Origin: JALQTD01 sp964390365
GTDB taxonomy: Bacteria > Bacteroidota > Bacteroidia > Flavobacteriales_D > Sanyastnellaceae
Length of the DNA stretch: 64,000 nt
Assembly (NCBI GenBank): GCA_964390365.1
Contig: CAYMHW010000001.1
Coordinates: forward strand, 26,568-90,567
Reading direction: 5' to 3'
Positions 1-8,454 of this stretch are shown here, one piece after another. How positions within the stretch are numbered: the first letter of the stretch is position 1; the number at the start of each line of letters is the position of its first letter. The notes beneath the pieces are model-generated. The model did no database searches and had not been told where the DNA came from. It saw only the letters and a program-made list of their open reading frames with translations. A program made the position numbers and the translations under genes.

Positions 1-692
1 CGGAACCGTTCAGCATGGACGGTGTGAACGAGGACCTGTTTTTCCTGTCGAATGGGCACATCAGTCCCATGTGGTACAGCGTGCTTGCACGGCGCGGCTA
101 TTTCCCCGTCTCTGAGCTCGGTACGTTCCGCAAGTTGGGCACGCGGCTCCAAGGCCACCCCGCCACCGAGGAGGGCCTTCCTGGCATTCGTGTGGCCTCT
201 GGTTCATTGGGGCAGGGCTTGAGCGTGGCGCTGGGTGCGGCGCAAGCGAAGAAGTTGAACGGCGATGAGCGCACGGTGTTCACGCTTCACGGCGATGGCG
301 AGTTGCAAGAAGGCCAAATCTGGGAAGCAGCCATGTACGCTGCCCATCACCGCATCGACAACGTCGTGAGCTTCGTGGATTGCAACGGCCAGCAAATCGA
401 CGGATCCACGGACGAGGTCATGTCTTTGGGCGACTTGGAGGCCAAATGGAAAGCCTTCGGATGGCGCGTTTTGACCTGCGATGGGCATGACTTCGAGGAC
501 CTCGATCGGGTGATTTCGGAGGCCGATGCTGCGCGCGGTTCAGGCATTCCCACGGTCGCATTGATGCGCACCGACATGGGGCGCGGTGTGGACTTCATGG
601 AAGGCACCCACCACTGGCACGGCATCGCTCCGAACGACGAGCAGCTCGCGAATGCGCTGTCGCAACTCCCCGAAACCCTCGGCGATTACTGA
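1..692 (+). CDS. Transketolase, N-terminal (ThDP-binding) subunit, 5' truncated by window edge
   Basis: Half of a split transketolase, which moves two-carbon ketol units between sugar phosphates in the non-oxidative pentose phosphate pathway. The reading frame is open to the first base (frame beginning at base 3), so the true start lies outside the window. Visible motifs are LSNGHISP near the beginning, GSLGQGLSVALG and the thiamine diphosphate/Mg binding stretch GDGELQEGQIWEA followed by a conserved DCNGQQIDG. The C half is encoded at 2091-3065, with an unrelated VWA gene between them. The stop TGA (690-692) shares its last base with the next ATG, so the genes are probably translationally coupled. 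Split transketolases are known in many bacteria and archaea. Identity is secure; only the 5' end is missing. Confidence 0.93.
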   Translation, partial: EPFSMDGVNEDLFFLSNGHISPMWYSVLARRGYFPVSELGTFRKLGTRLQGHPATEEGLPGIRVASGSLGQGLSVALGAAQAKKLNGDERTVFTLHGDGELQEGQIWEAAMYAAHHRIDNVVSFVDCNGQQIDGSTDEVMSLGDLEAKWKAFGWRVLTCDGHDFEDLDRVISEADAARGSGIPTVALMRTDMGRGVDFMEGTHHWHGIAPNDEQLANALSQLPETLGDY

Positions 693-2098
693 TGCGCGTC
701 CTGTTCGCCGCGTGTTTTCTTTGGTTCTTCACGGCGGAATCCGCCTGGGGTCAAACCGTGCGCGATGAACTCGGGGAGCTCGATGAACCCACTCGCCTGC
801 TTTTCGTCTTCGATGCCTCCAACAGCATGAACGCGTTCTGGGGCGGCACACGGAAAATCGAAGCCGCCACCCGCCTCCTCGGGGAATCGCTCAACGAGCT
901 TTACGGCATTGACGGGTTGGAATTGGGGTTGCGGGTTTATGGGCACCAAACCACGTTCATCCAAGGCGAACAAGATTGCGACGACACGGAACTCGTGGTT
1001 CCCATCGGTTCGGGCAACAACTTGCACATCCGGCAGGCCCTTGGACGCATTCAAGCCCGCGGCACCACCCCCATCGCCCATTCCCTCGAACTCGCAGCCG
1101 ACGATTTTGAAGACACGAATGGCCGCAACGTCATCATCTTGATCACCGATGGCATCGAAGCATGCGATGGCGATCCGTGCGCGGTTTCGCGCGCGCTTCA
1201 GGCGAAGAACGTCATCGTCAAGCCGTTCATCATTGGCATCGGATTGGATGACCAGTTCAAGGACACCTTTCGCTGCGTAGGCAATTACTTCGATGCCACG
1301 AATACGGACATGTTCCGTGAAGTCCTGGACATTGTCATCGAACAAGCCATGCACGATACCACGGTTGAAGTGGACTTGATCGCGAAGGCGGCTTCGGGCG
1401 AGGCGCCGCCTGAATTCGAAACGAATGTGGCGGTGACCTTCCAAGAGGTGCATTCGGGCAAAGTGACTGAGCGATTCGTGCACACCCTCAACCGGAAGGG
1501 CGTGCCGGATACGCTGCACGTGGATCCGGTTCCCACCTACCGGGTCACGGCCCACACCATTCCACCACTCGTACAGGACTCGATTCGGCTGAAAGCGCGC
1601 TCGCACAACCGCATCGTTTTCCCCAACGCGGGACAAGGGGTGCTCCAAACCGCTTTCGCTCGAACCGATCGGAATCCCTACGGCCAAACCACCATCGACG
1701 TATACGCCCCTGAGGGGTGCGAGCGCATCCACACGTTGGCCCTTGGAACGGACGTGAAGTTGCTCAATGGGCGGTATGACCTCCTGTTTGGCACGGTGCC
1801 ACCCGTGTGGGTTAAGGGCGTCCAAATCGGAACCGGTCGCGTGGTTCCCGTCGAAGTGCCCGCGCCAGGCGATTTGTTGCTCGACACCGGAACAGCAGGT
1901 TATGGCGCCATTCTCAGCGATGAGGGCGAATCCGTCATCAAGTTCGACTCGGGAAATCCTTCTGGGCGATACATTCTGCAGCCCGGGAGGTACCATTTGG
2001 TCTTCCGCGCACGCAGCGCCCAATCCACCGAATTATCCGTCCAACGGACGTTTACCATCACATCAGGCAACACCACCAATCTCACCACCCATGGTTGA
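692..2098 (+). CDS. Secreted von Willebrand factor A (VWA) domain protein
   Basis: A 468-residue protein with a signal peptide (residues about 1-20, ending AWG/Q) and a VWA domain from about residue 36 to 220. The metal-ion-dependent adhesion site is visible as DASNS (41-45) and a later ITDGIEACDGDPC loop. The remaining 240 residues are predicted β-rich with no recognised domain or transmembrane segment, so the product is periplasmic or secreted. VWA domains bind protein partners through a divalent metal; no partner can be named here. It is placed between the two transketolase halves, overlapping the first by 1 nt and the second by 8 nt, so it should be co-translated with them although no metabolic link is apparent. 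Confidence 0.85.
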   Translation: MRVLFAACFLWFFTAESAWGQTVRDELGELDEPTRLLFVFDASNSMNAFWGGTRKIEAATRLLGESLNELYGIDGLELGLRVYGHQTTFIQGEQDCDDTELVVPIGSGNNLHIRQALGRIQARGTTPIAHSLELAADDFEDTNGRNVIILITDGIEACDGDPCAVSRALQAKNVIVKPFIIGIGLDDQFKDTFRCVGNYFDATNTDMFREVLDIVIEQAMHDTTVEVDLIAKAASGEAPPEFETNVAVTFQEVHSGKVTERFVHTLNRKGVPDTLHVDPVPTYRVTAHTIPPLVQDSIRLKARSHNRIVFPNAGQGVLQTAFARTDRNPYGQTTIDVYAPEGCERIHTLALGTDVKLLNGRYDLLFGTVPPVWVKGVQIGTGRVVPVEVPAPGDLLLDTGTAGYGAILSDEGESVIKFDSGNPSGRYILQPGRYHLVFRARSAQSTELSVQRTFTITSGNTTNLTTHG

Positions 2099-3065
2099 TT
2101 CTCGCTTCATCTCCACCATCGAGCCCACTGAAAAGAAAGACACCCGCAGCGGATTTGGCGCGGGATTGTTGGCGGTTGGCCAAAAGAACGATCGCGTGGT
2201 CGGGCTGTGTGCCGATTTGACGGGATCGCTGAAGATGAACGCCTTTGCCGATGCGTTTCCAGATCGCTTTTTCCAAGTGGGCATCGCGGAAGCGAACATG
2301 ATGGGCCTTGCCGCGGGCATGACCATCGGCGGTCAGATTCCCTACACGGGAACGTTCGCGAATTTTTCCACGGGTCGCGTGTACGATCAGATTCGCCAAT
2401 CCATTGCCTACTCGGAAAAGAACGTCAAGATTTGTGCCTCGCACGCGGGATTGACCTTGGGTGAAGACGGAGCTACGCACCAAATCTTGGAAGACATCGG
2501 CATGATGGCGATGTTGCCCAACATGACCGTGATCTGCACCGCGGACTACCACCAAACTCAACAGGCGACCGAAGCCATCGCGGCCCATCACGGTCCGGTG
2601 TACTTGCGATTCGGCCGGCCAGCAGTCCCCATGTTCATGAAACCCGATGCCCCTTTCGAGATTGGCAAAGCCCAGAATCTGATGAGCGGCAACGACGTGA
2701 CGTTCGTGGCCACTGGGCACCTCGTTTGGGAAGCGGTTCAAGCGGCGTTGGCCTTGCGAGAGCGCGGCATTCACGCTGACGTATTCAACTACCACACCAT
2801 CAAACCATTCGACGAGCGAGCCCTCGTAGAGAGCGTCAAGCGCACTGGACGCGTTGTCGTGGCGGAGGAACACCAAAAAGCAGGTGGACTCGGCAGCATC
2901 GTCGCGCGCGTGCTCGCAGCACACCATCCCGCATTCATGGAACACGTCGCGGTGGACGATCAGTTCGGCGAAAGTGGCACACCCGCTCAGCTGATGGAAA
3001 AGTACGGGTTGAACGCTGCGGCCATCCTCGCCGCCAGCGAACGCGTGCTTGCGAAGCGCGGCTGA
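2091..3065 (+). CDS. Transketolase, C-terminal subunit
   Basis: A 324-residue second half of the split transketolase, carrying the pyrimidine-binding and C-terminal domains that complete the ThDP active site at the dimer interface. Recognisable features are GFGAGLLAVG, the ADLTGSLKMNAF stretch, and GIAEANMMGLAAG with the conserved glutamate that activates the cofactor. The start chosen is the ATG at 2091, which begins MVDSRF; upstream in-frame codons lie inside the VWA gene. It overlaps that gene's end by 8 nt. The stop lies 6 nt from the stop of the convergent DapA-like gene with no hairpin between. Confidence 0.93.
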   Translation: MVDSRFISTIEPTEKKDTRSGFGAGLLAVGQKNDRVVGLCADLTGSLKMNAFADAFPDRFFQVGIAEANMMGLAAGMTIGGQIPYTGTFANFSTGRVYDQIRQSIAYSEKNVKICASHAGLTLGEDGATHQILEDIGMMAMLPNMTVICTADYHQTQQATEAIAAHHGPVYLRFGRPAVPMFMKPDAPFEIGKAQNLMSGNDVTFVATGHLVWEAVQAALALRERGIHADVFNYHTIKPFDERALVESVKRTGRVVVAEEHQKAGGLGSIVARVLAAHHPAFMEHVAVDDQFGESGTPAQLMEKYGLNAAAILAASERVLAKRG

Positions 3066-3071
3066 TCTGGC

Positions 3072-3998
3072 TTAAGGAGCGGCGGTGTGGGTGTCCATTT
3101 GGGCAATGGCCCGATAGACCGATTGAATGCCCGAATCGTCCAATGGGGCGAGGGGCAACCTCACCCCCTGCCCGCACGTTCCCAATTGGTGCAAGACGGC
3201 CTTGATGCCCGTGGCTGTGGCCGTCTGTTCGAGCAAACGCAGCAAGGGAGCCAGTTCGTGGTGAGTGGAGCGCGCAGCGTGCAATTCGCCGAATTGGGCT
3301 TGGCCTACCAAATCCGAAAACGGTTTCGGAAACGCATTCCCAATGGAAGACAGCGCCGCATCCGCACCCAGCGCGAGCAGCGGCAATGCCGATACGTCAT
3401 CGGCACACACGACGGAAAATCCAGCTGAGCGGGTGCGAATCACCTCGCCCGCCAAGGCAAAATCGCAGCGGCCATCCACCAAGCCGATGATGCGGGGATG
3501 CACGGACAAGGCCACGACCGATGCTGCCGTGAGCCCCGACCCTTTCGGCCCCTTGCGCTGGTGAAGCAGAATGGGCAACGGAGAGGAATCGGCGACTTCG
3601 TTGAAATGACGAACCAACCCGGCTTGGGGAATTCCGGGGTCGTTCGGCACCTCAATCAGCACGCCGGCCAGCCCTCGCTTCGGGTTGAGCCGGGCGGAAC
3701 CCTCGGGGAAATGGTGGGCGAGCTCGGCCAAGGTGGCCTTGGTTGAACTCGACGCGATTCCAAGGTAAACGGGCTTTTTGCCCCGCAGCACATCGAGGGC
3801 AAAATCAACGAGCCGATGGGATTCCATCGGAGTCAGTGACCGCGATTCTGAACCAGGGCCGAGCACCACAAAGAAATCCACTCCACCCGCGAGCGCCCGT
3901 TGGATGATGCGTTCAAATGCAGGGAAATCGATTTGGTCTGCCGCGGTAAATGGGGTAACCAGGGCGACGCCGTGGCCGTTCAATTGCTTGGAGGGCAT
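3072..3998 (-). CDS. DapA/N-acetylneuraminate lyase family protein lacking catalytic residues
   Basis: A 308-residue protein with the fold signature of the class I aldolase family of 4-hydroxy-tetrahydrodipicolinate synthase (HGVALVTPF at 9-17 is the family N-terminus; length is typical). At the catalytic positions it differs. The GTTGES motif is GPGSES (47-52), so both threonines are gone. The YN(V/T)P tyrosine position is His146 in LLHQRK. The Schiff-base lysine of IIGIKEA is Val174 in IIGLVDG. It therefore should not form the enzyme-bound imine by the standard mechanism. It follows the DUF6913-like gene after 2 nt, an arrangement I recall for dapA in other Bacteroidota, so it may occupy the dapA locus. 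It could be a pseudoenzyme, a regulator, or an enzyme with displaced residues. Confidence 0.75.
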   Translation of the reverse strand: MPSKQLNGHGVALVTPFTAADQIDFPAFERIIQRALAGGVDFFVVLGPGSESRSLTPMESHRLVDFALDVLRGKKPVYLGIASSSTKATLAELAHHFPEGSARLNPKRGLAGVLIEVPNDPGIPQAGLVRHFNEVADSSPLPILLHQRKGPKGSGLTAASVVALSVHPRIIGLVDGRCDFALAGEVIRTRSAGFSVVCADDVSALPLLALGADAALSSIGNAFPKPFSDLVGQAQFGELHAARSTHHELAPLLRLLEQTATATGIKAVLHQLGTCGQGVRLPLAPLDDSGIQSVYRAIAQMDTHTAAP

Positions 3999-4000
3999 AT

Positions 4001-4540
4001 TCAGGTCAGTTGGGTGGTGGAGAGGAATCGGATCATGCGGCGAATCCGGTCTTGGAGCTGCTCATTGGCAACCGGTTCAAACAAGATGTCATAATCTTCA
4101 TTGCGATTCGGTTGCCGAACGGCCACTTTCATCGAGGCCTGAGCCTTGCGCATGACGTGGACGAGCATCGACGGCAAGGACGGCTCCATGTTCAGGAGCA
4201 GGTCCAAGGGTTCCGTGCAAAAAGCTTCTGCTTCGCCGCGTGGACGGCCCCAGAGGTTGACGTCCTCCTTCGCGATGAACCGCGATTGCGGGAGCTGCAG
4301 CATCCAATGGGGAATGTCCTTCTTGGCCAAATCAACGTACGTGAATCGAATGACTTCCACACCGTGCTCCTTGGCCATCGACTCTGCAATGCGCCTTACT
4401 TCGGTAAATTTTCGCTCGTCTTGAAAGGCGTATACCAATCCCACACGCCGCGCAGTCCCCAGGGAATGTCCCTTCAGAGGTCGCGAAGCCACGGGAAGGC
4501 GCATGGCGAGTCGTTGGCGGATTTGCTCAGTCCACTGCAT
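4001..4540 (-). CDS. DUF6913-like conserved Bacteroidota protein
   Basis: A 179-residue cytoplasmic protein with no signal peptide. It resembles a small conserved Bacteroidota family (DUF6913) by composition and by its position beside a dapA-family gene. Segments such as RRVGLVYAF, VDLAKKDIPHW, DVNLWGRP and EPLDLLLNMEPS suggest a compact α/β fold; function is unknown. The ATG at 4540 is preferred to the TTG nine bases upstream because a -7 box (TATTTTTG) ends 6 nt before this ATG and overlaps the TTG. The gene ends 2 nt before the DapA-like start, so the two form an operon. The family assignment is from memory of the family and would need a profile search. Confidence 0.7.
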   Translation of the reverse strand: MQWTEQIRQRLAMRLPVASRPLKGHSLGTARRVGLVYAFQDERKFTEVRRIAESMAKEHGVEVIRFTYVDLAKKDIPHWMLQLPQSRFIAKEDVNLWGRPRGEAEAFCTEPLDLLLNMEPSLPSMLVHVMRKAQASMKVAVRQPNRNEDYDILFEPVANEQLQDRIRRMIRFLSTTQLT

Positions 4541-4546
4541 CGAACT

Positions 4547-4554
4547 CAAAAATA
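4547..4554 (-). promoter_or_regulatory. -7 promoter box, DUF6913-like gene
   Basis: TATTTTTG on the minus strand matches the Bacteroidota -7 consensus TAnnTTTG and ends 6 nt before the ATG at 4540. Transcription would begin at or next to the start codon. No convincing -33 TTG was seen. Confidence 0.5.
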
Positions 4555-4590
4555 GGCCAAGGGACGCAGCGCAGCGACCGGGGTGAACAT

Positions 4591-4598
4591 TACATTTG
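4591..4598 (+). promoter_or_regulatory. -7 promoter box, LPP20-like lipoprotein gene
   Basis: TACATTTG is a perfect TAnnTTTG box lying 38 nt before the ATG at 4637. It lies inside a longer possible reading frame that opens at 4583, which argues for the downstream start. Confidence 0.5.
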
Positions 4599-4636
4599 GC
4601 ATGGTATTGGTTAACAAGTTCGAAAAAATCAGCAAC

Positions 4637-5194
4637 ATGAATCCGTTCCTTCGCCTCCCCTTCGCTCTTTGGATTTTGGCCGCCATTTCATTGACCATCG
4701 GTTGCGGAAGCAACCCGCTGGGCACACAGGTTAAGGAGCCATTTCAAGGCAACAAATACGAGTCCAACAACCGCTACTTCCGGGCTACTGGTAAAGCGAG
4801 TTCTTCGAAGGACGCCATAGCACAGAGCAAGGCTGAGATGGATGCGCGAACGGGTTTGGCTCAACAACTTCAGACCACCATTCAAGTGGTAACGGACAAC
4901 TACAGCAAGGACACGCAAGGGGAGCACGTGAACGAAGCCATTGAGCGCTTTGAAACCCTGGTGCGGGAAGTTACCAACACCACGCTTGCTGACATCCGCA
5001 TCATCGGGCAGGAAAAATACCTGAATGCGGAGGGCATGTACACCGTCTACGTGGCCATGGAAATCAAGAAAGCCGCCATGTATCGGACGATGAAGAAACT
5101 CGCGCAGCAGGATGCCCGCATCAGTGCTGCTGCGCTCAAAGACATCGAACGCTTGCTCGACGAAAAAATCGAAGAAGCCGAAAGCGGGGAATGA
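4637..5194 (+). CDS. LPP20-like lipoprotein
   Basis: A 185-residue lipoprotein: n-region, hydrophobic stretch and lipobox SLTIGC, giving an acylated cysteine near residue 23. The mature part carries the LPP20-type pattern RATGKASSSKDAIAQSKAEMDAR followed by AQQLQTTIQV, which in this superfamily forms an α/β domain attached to the envelope. The C-terminus is a charged helix. Related proteins are found in outer-membrane lipoprotein families of several Gram-negative groups, with no fixed function. The start at 4637 is chosen because the signal peptide begins there and the promoter box is between it and the earlier ATG. Its TGA abuts the stop of convergent msrA within a TGATCA. Confidence 0.75.
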   Translation: MNPFLRLPFALWILAAISLTIGCGSNPLGTQVKEPFQGNKYESNNRYFRATGKASSSKDAIAQSKAEMDARTGLAQQLQTTIQVVTDNYSKDTQGEHVNEAIERFETLVREVTNTTLADIRIIGQEKYLNAEGMYTVYVAMEIKKAAMYRTMKKLAQQDARISAAALKDIERLLDEKIEEAESGE

Positions 5195-5812
5195 TCAATT
5201 CCCGTTGAAAAGCGGCGCGAAGGCTTCGTGCACCTTTTTCATTTTAGGAGCGATGACGGCTCGGCAATACGGGGCCTCACCATTCAACTCGTAATACTGT
5301 TGGTGATAGTCCTCGGCAAGGTAGAATTCCTGTTCAGGAGCGACTTCAGTAACGATCGGATTGTGCCAAATTCCGGAGGCATTCCACCGCTCAATCGCTT
5401 CGAGAGCGGTGGTTTTTTGTTTCTCGGTTTGGTAGAAAACACAGCTTCTGTACTGCGTTCCTACATCGGCGCCTTGGCGGTTGAGGGTCGTGGGATCGTG
5501 GGCAGTGAAGAACACATCGAGCAGCGTCGATAAAGGCAGCTTCTCGGAATCGAATACCACTTGCACCACTTCTGCGTGTCCGGTTCTTCCGGTGCACACT
5601 TCGCGGTATGCGGGGCGCTTGATGTGGCCGCCCATGTATCCGCTTTTCGCCGATTCCACGCCATTGAGGTTCTGAAATACGGCCTCTATGCACCAAAAGC
5701 ATCCCCCACCCAAGGTGATTGTTTCCATCGTTTGTGCGTTCGTTTGAAAAGTGAACAACCCGAAGAGCACGAGGGTTCCGAGTCGTTTCAACGCGAGCTT
5801 CACCACGTCCAT
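5195..5812 (-). CDS. msrA: Peptide-methionine (S)-S-oxide reductase MsrA, exported
   Basis: Reduces methionine-S-sulfoxide in oxidised proteins. The catalytic motif GGGCFWCIEAVF is intact, followed by the family stretches SGYMGGH, EVVQVVFD, HDPTTLNRQGADVGTQYRS and EDYHQQYY. The start at 5812 gives 205 residues with an N-terminal signal peptide (LGTLVLFGLFTFQTNAQ), so the enzyme acts in the envelope, where it would repair oxidised exported proteins. It overlaps the outer-membrane barrel gene by 13 nt, so the pair, and probably ilvE upstream, are one transcription unit. A longer frame reaching 5860 is rejected because it would lack the signal peptide at the N-terminus. Confidence 0.93.
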   Translation of the reverse strand: MDVVKLALKRLGTLVLFGLFTFQTNAQTMETITLGGGCFWCIEAVFQNLNGVESAKSGYMGGHIKRPAYREVCTGRTGHAEVVQVVFDSEKLPLSTLLDVFFTAHDPTTLNRQGADVGTQYRSCVFYQTEKQKTTALEAIERWNASGIWHNPIVTEVAPEQEFYLAEDYHQQYYELNGEAPYCRAVIAPKMKKVHEAFAPLFNGN

Positions 5813-7248
5813 CGCGCGAAACAAAACTGGGTACTGACATCGGACTGGACGCTGTTCCACAGGGCTTGAATGTCTCCGGCCCGCAGCCCCATTTCGAATC
5901 CACTGTTCTCAAATCTAAACACGCTCCCGACGGGGAAACGCAGGCCCCGCTCCGCGGTGTGACTGACTCCGAGGTCGACGCGCCAGTTCGCAAGCAACTG
6001 CAGCACCATCGATGCGCCCATCCGACTTCCCACTCCGCCTAACCGATCGCGGTTATCGAAACTCGCATCTGCTGCCAACAACACGTTCTCTGTGGCTCTG
6101 TATCCCCCTCCGAGGTGCATGCGACCGGGCATGTTGACTCGCCGCACCTCCGCCACTCCAGAATCGAACCAGGTCGACGGGTTCAAGGAGGTCGTCATGA
6201 GCTCCACCACCTGCGATGGCCCCGTCGCCGATGCGGCCCAATTCTGCAGGGCATCATCCACAGAATAGCGTTCTCCCCTCCATTCCATGACGCCCACGTT
6301 GGTGACCGCAGCGGCGATCCAGTGCCCGTCTGGATGGCGAAGCGTCGCCCCGAAGTCCAAGCTCCATCCCTGTCCCACGGGTCCCCATTGGCGCAGTCCT
6401 TCGAACGAAGGCGAAAGCGAAACAGAATCCAGCTGCGGAACTTGAAATCCCGACGAAAACGCTCCAAACGCATCCAACTCCCCGTTTTCATCGGTCTTGA
6501 CTTCAAAGTACCCATTTCCAAGCAACAACCGCCCCGTGACTCCCGTGTGCAGTTGCCAGTCCTCGTTGTCCCCCCACTGCTTCGAAATCCCGAGTTCGTG
6601 GCTGCGGAGGTACTGGAATCCCAATTTGGTTTCGCCTAAGAGTTCGCCCACAATCGCATCGCCAGGAATCAGGCTCACCACTTGATTCAAGATGTCGAGC
6701 GTATCCAAGCTGATGTCGCTCAATGAAAACAGGCTGTCATTCACCAGCACGGAGGTGAACAACTCTGCGGGAGCGCCTCCTAAAAGCACTTCAGCCGTGT
6801 TGTTGTCAAACCGAACCTCCGACAAGAAATGTTGGCGAGAGCGGTAGGCGAATCCCCACCGCTTGCCTTTTCGGAAGGTGCCCGCCACGGTGAAATTCCC
6901 CTGTGAGTTGATGTCCTCGTCCACGAGCCGCTCCACCCACTCGTCACGCGTCAGCCCGCGCCAAGCATCTTCATATCCCGTGCGGTTGAACACGTCGCCC
7001 CACAGATCCTCTCGGCCCAGAACAGACGACTGAAGGCCAAAACCTCCCTCAATGGATGCCGCTGCTCCAATCAAATCGGGGTTCAGTCCCGATCCGGTCA
7101 AGGCACTGGGATTCCAACCAAGAGCTCGGTAATCCGAAGCGAGTGCGAAGGGGGTTGCCCCCACTCCGATGGGTTCATTTGCAAATTGGGCGGAAGCGCT
7201 TGCCAACAACAAGGACGCTGCACACAGCCATAGGATGCGAAATAGCAT
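5800..7248 (-). CDS. Outer-membrane β-barrel protein, DUF5723-like
   Basis: A 482-residue protein with a signal peptide (ending ASASA/Q) and alternating aromatic/polar segments with many GxxxR and short turn motifs. It ends in the aromatic sequence FARWTW, as expected of an outer-membrane barrel. The N-terminal region (residues about 35-60, ASDYRALGWNPSAL) is the conserved patch of the PorV/DUF5723-like Bacteroidota families, in which many members are barrels of unknown cargo. No plug or TonB box is seen. The gene lies 15 nt downstream of ilvE and overlaps msrA. Assignment to DUF5723 is by eye; barrel nature is more secure than the family name. Confidence 0.72.
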   Translation of the reverse strand: MLFRILWLCAASLLLASASAQFANEPIGVGATPFALASDYRALGWNPSALTGSGLNPDLIGAAASIEGGFGLQSSVLGREDLWGDVFNRTGYEDAWRGLTRDEWVERLVDEDINSQGNFTVAGTFRKGKRWGFAYRSRQHFLSEVRFDNNTAEVLLGGAPAELFTSVLVNDSLFSLSDISLDTLDILNQVVSLIPGDAIVGELLGETKLGFQYLRSHELGISKQWGDNEDWQLHTGVTGRLLLGNGYFEVKTDENGELDAFGAFSSGFQVPQLDSVSLSPSFEGLRQWGPVGQGWSLDFGATLRHPDGHWIAAAVTNVGVMEWRGERYSVDDALQNWAASATGPSQVVELMTTSLNPSTWFDSGVAEVRRVNMPGRMHLGGGYRATENVLLAADASFDNRDRLGGVGSRMGASMVLQLLANWRVDLGVSHTAERGLRFPVGSVFRFENSGFEMGLRAGDIQALWNSVQSDVSTQFCFARWTW

Positions 7249-7263
7249 TCCCTAATTTACTGA

Positions 7264-8331
7264 TTACAAGGGAATGTTCCAACCAAACCGGTCTTCGATG
7301 CGTCCACGACGAAGGGCATCCAATTCTGATGAGATTTGTGGTGCTACCTTCCAATCAGCCACATCTGGCAAGCTCAATTCCTCCGAATCAAAGGCAATGA
7401 GGGCCATGGGAGCGATCGTCGCCGCCGTGCCCACTCCGAACGCCTCCGTCACCTTGCCCGATTTCAAGCCCTCGCGCAATTCCTCGACCGCAATCCGGCG
7501 TTCTTCCACGGGTATGCCCAAGTCGCGTGCCAACGCTAGAACCGAATCCCGCGTCACTCCAGAAAGGATGGTTTCGCTCGTGTGGGGACTGGTCAGTTTG
7601 CCGTCAATGACGAACATCGCGTTCATCGTACCGCTCTCTTCGATGTACTTGTGCTCGATGGCATCGGTCCAAAGCAATTGGTGGAAACCTTGCTCTTGTG
7701 CCAATTTCGAGGGGTACAGGGAACCGGCATAGTTCCCAGCGGCCTTGGCATAGCCGGTTCCGCCAGGTGCAGCGCGCGTGTATTTGGTCTCCACCTTCAC
7801 TTTCACGGGATCCTTGTAGTACGCATTCACGGGGCACGTGAAGATGCTGAAGGTGTAGCGCTCGCTCGGACGAACTCCAACAAACGAGTCCGTTGCAATC
7901 ATGAACGGACGAATGTACAAGGAAGCCCCCTCGCCTCCTGGCACCCAGTTTGCATCCAATGAAATGAGCTGCACCAAGGCATCCATGAACACTTGCGGGT
8001 CCACTTCCGGCATGCACATGCGCACTGCGGACTTGTTGAATCGCTCGATGTTGCGTCCCGGGCGGAACAAGGACACGCTGCCATCTGCTTGGCGATAAGC
8101 CTTCATTCCTTCGAAAATCGCCTGCCCGTAGTGGAACACCATGGAAGCAGGACTCACGGTCATGGGGCCGTATGGCTCAATGCGTCCTTGTTGCCACTTT
8201 CCGTCCTCGAAATCCATCGTGAACATGTGATCAGAAAACGTGCGACCAAAGGTCAGGTTCTCGAAATCCACTTGAGGCAAGCGGGAAGTGCTGATCGGTG
8301 TGATCTTGAACGAGGAGGTGGTTTCAATCAT
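7264..8331 (-). CDS. ilvE: Branched-chain amino acid aminotransferase
   Basis: A PLP enzyme transferring amino groups between glutamate and the 2-oxo acids of leucine, isoleucine and valine. It has 355 residues, the length of the type II (eukaryote-like) branch of fold-type IV aminotransferases. Diagnostic stretches are FHYGQAIFEGMKAY, LYIRPFMIAT, the PLP-lysine region GGTGYAKAAGNYAGS, and EESGTMNAMFV near the C-terminal half. It precedes the barrel and msrA genes at 15 nt and is probably the first gene of that unit, expressed from the promoter at 8356-8386. Confidence 0.95.
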   Translation of the reverse strand: MIETTSSFKITPISTSRLPQVDFENLTFGRTFSDHMFTMDFEDGKWQQGRIEPYGPMTVSPASMVFHYGQAIFEGMKAYRQADGSVSLFRPGRNIERFNKSAVRMCMPEVDPQVFMDALVQLISLDANWVPGGEGASLYIRPFMIATDSFVGVRPSERYTFSIFTCPVNAYYKDPVKVKVETKYTRAAPGGTGYAKAAGNYAGSLYPSKLAQEQGFHQLLWTDAIEHKYIEESGTMNAMFVIDGKLTSPHTSETILSGVTRDSVLALARDLGIPVEERRIAVEELREGLKSGKVTEAFGVGTAATIAPMALIAFDSEELSLPDVADWKVAPQISSELDALRRGRIEDRFGWNIPL

Positions 8332-8355
8332 GGCTATCTTTCATTGAGCGCGGCA

Positions 8356-8386
8356 CAAAGGTCGTGATTCGGGGGCCGTGTTGCAA
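8356..8386 (-). promoter_or_regulatory. Promoter of ilvE (-33 TTG, 20-nt spacer, -7 GACCTTTG)
   Basis: On the minus strand a TTG (8384-8386) is followed after 20 nt by GACCTTTG (8356-8363), one base off TAnnTTTG. The ATG at 8331 lies 24 nt further on. Confidence 0.45.
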
Positions 8387-8454
8387 GTGGCGCAACCATT
8401 CCGCGCATTCCTTTGGGATGTTTTTGCATCCTCCTCGGGGGCCACTCACCCGTT

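Noticed and set aside
686..2023. 445-codon open frame on the minus strand opposite the VWA gene
   Set aside because: It is antisense to a gene with a signal peptide and intact MIDAS motif. Long antisense frames are expected in high-GC coding DNA.
4583..4636. Upstream extension of the LPP20-like lipoprotein
   Set aside because: It covers the -7 box and would move the signal peptide away from the N-terminus.
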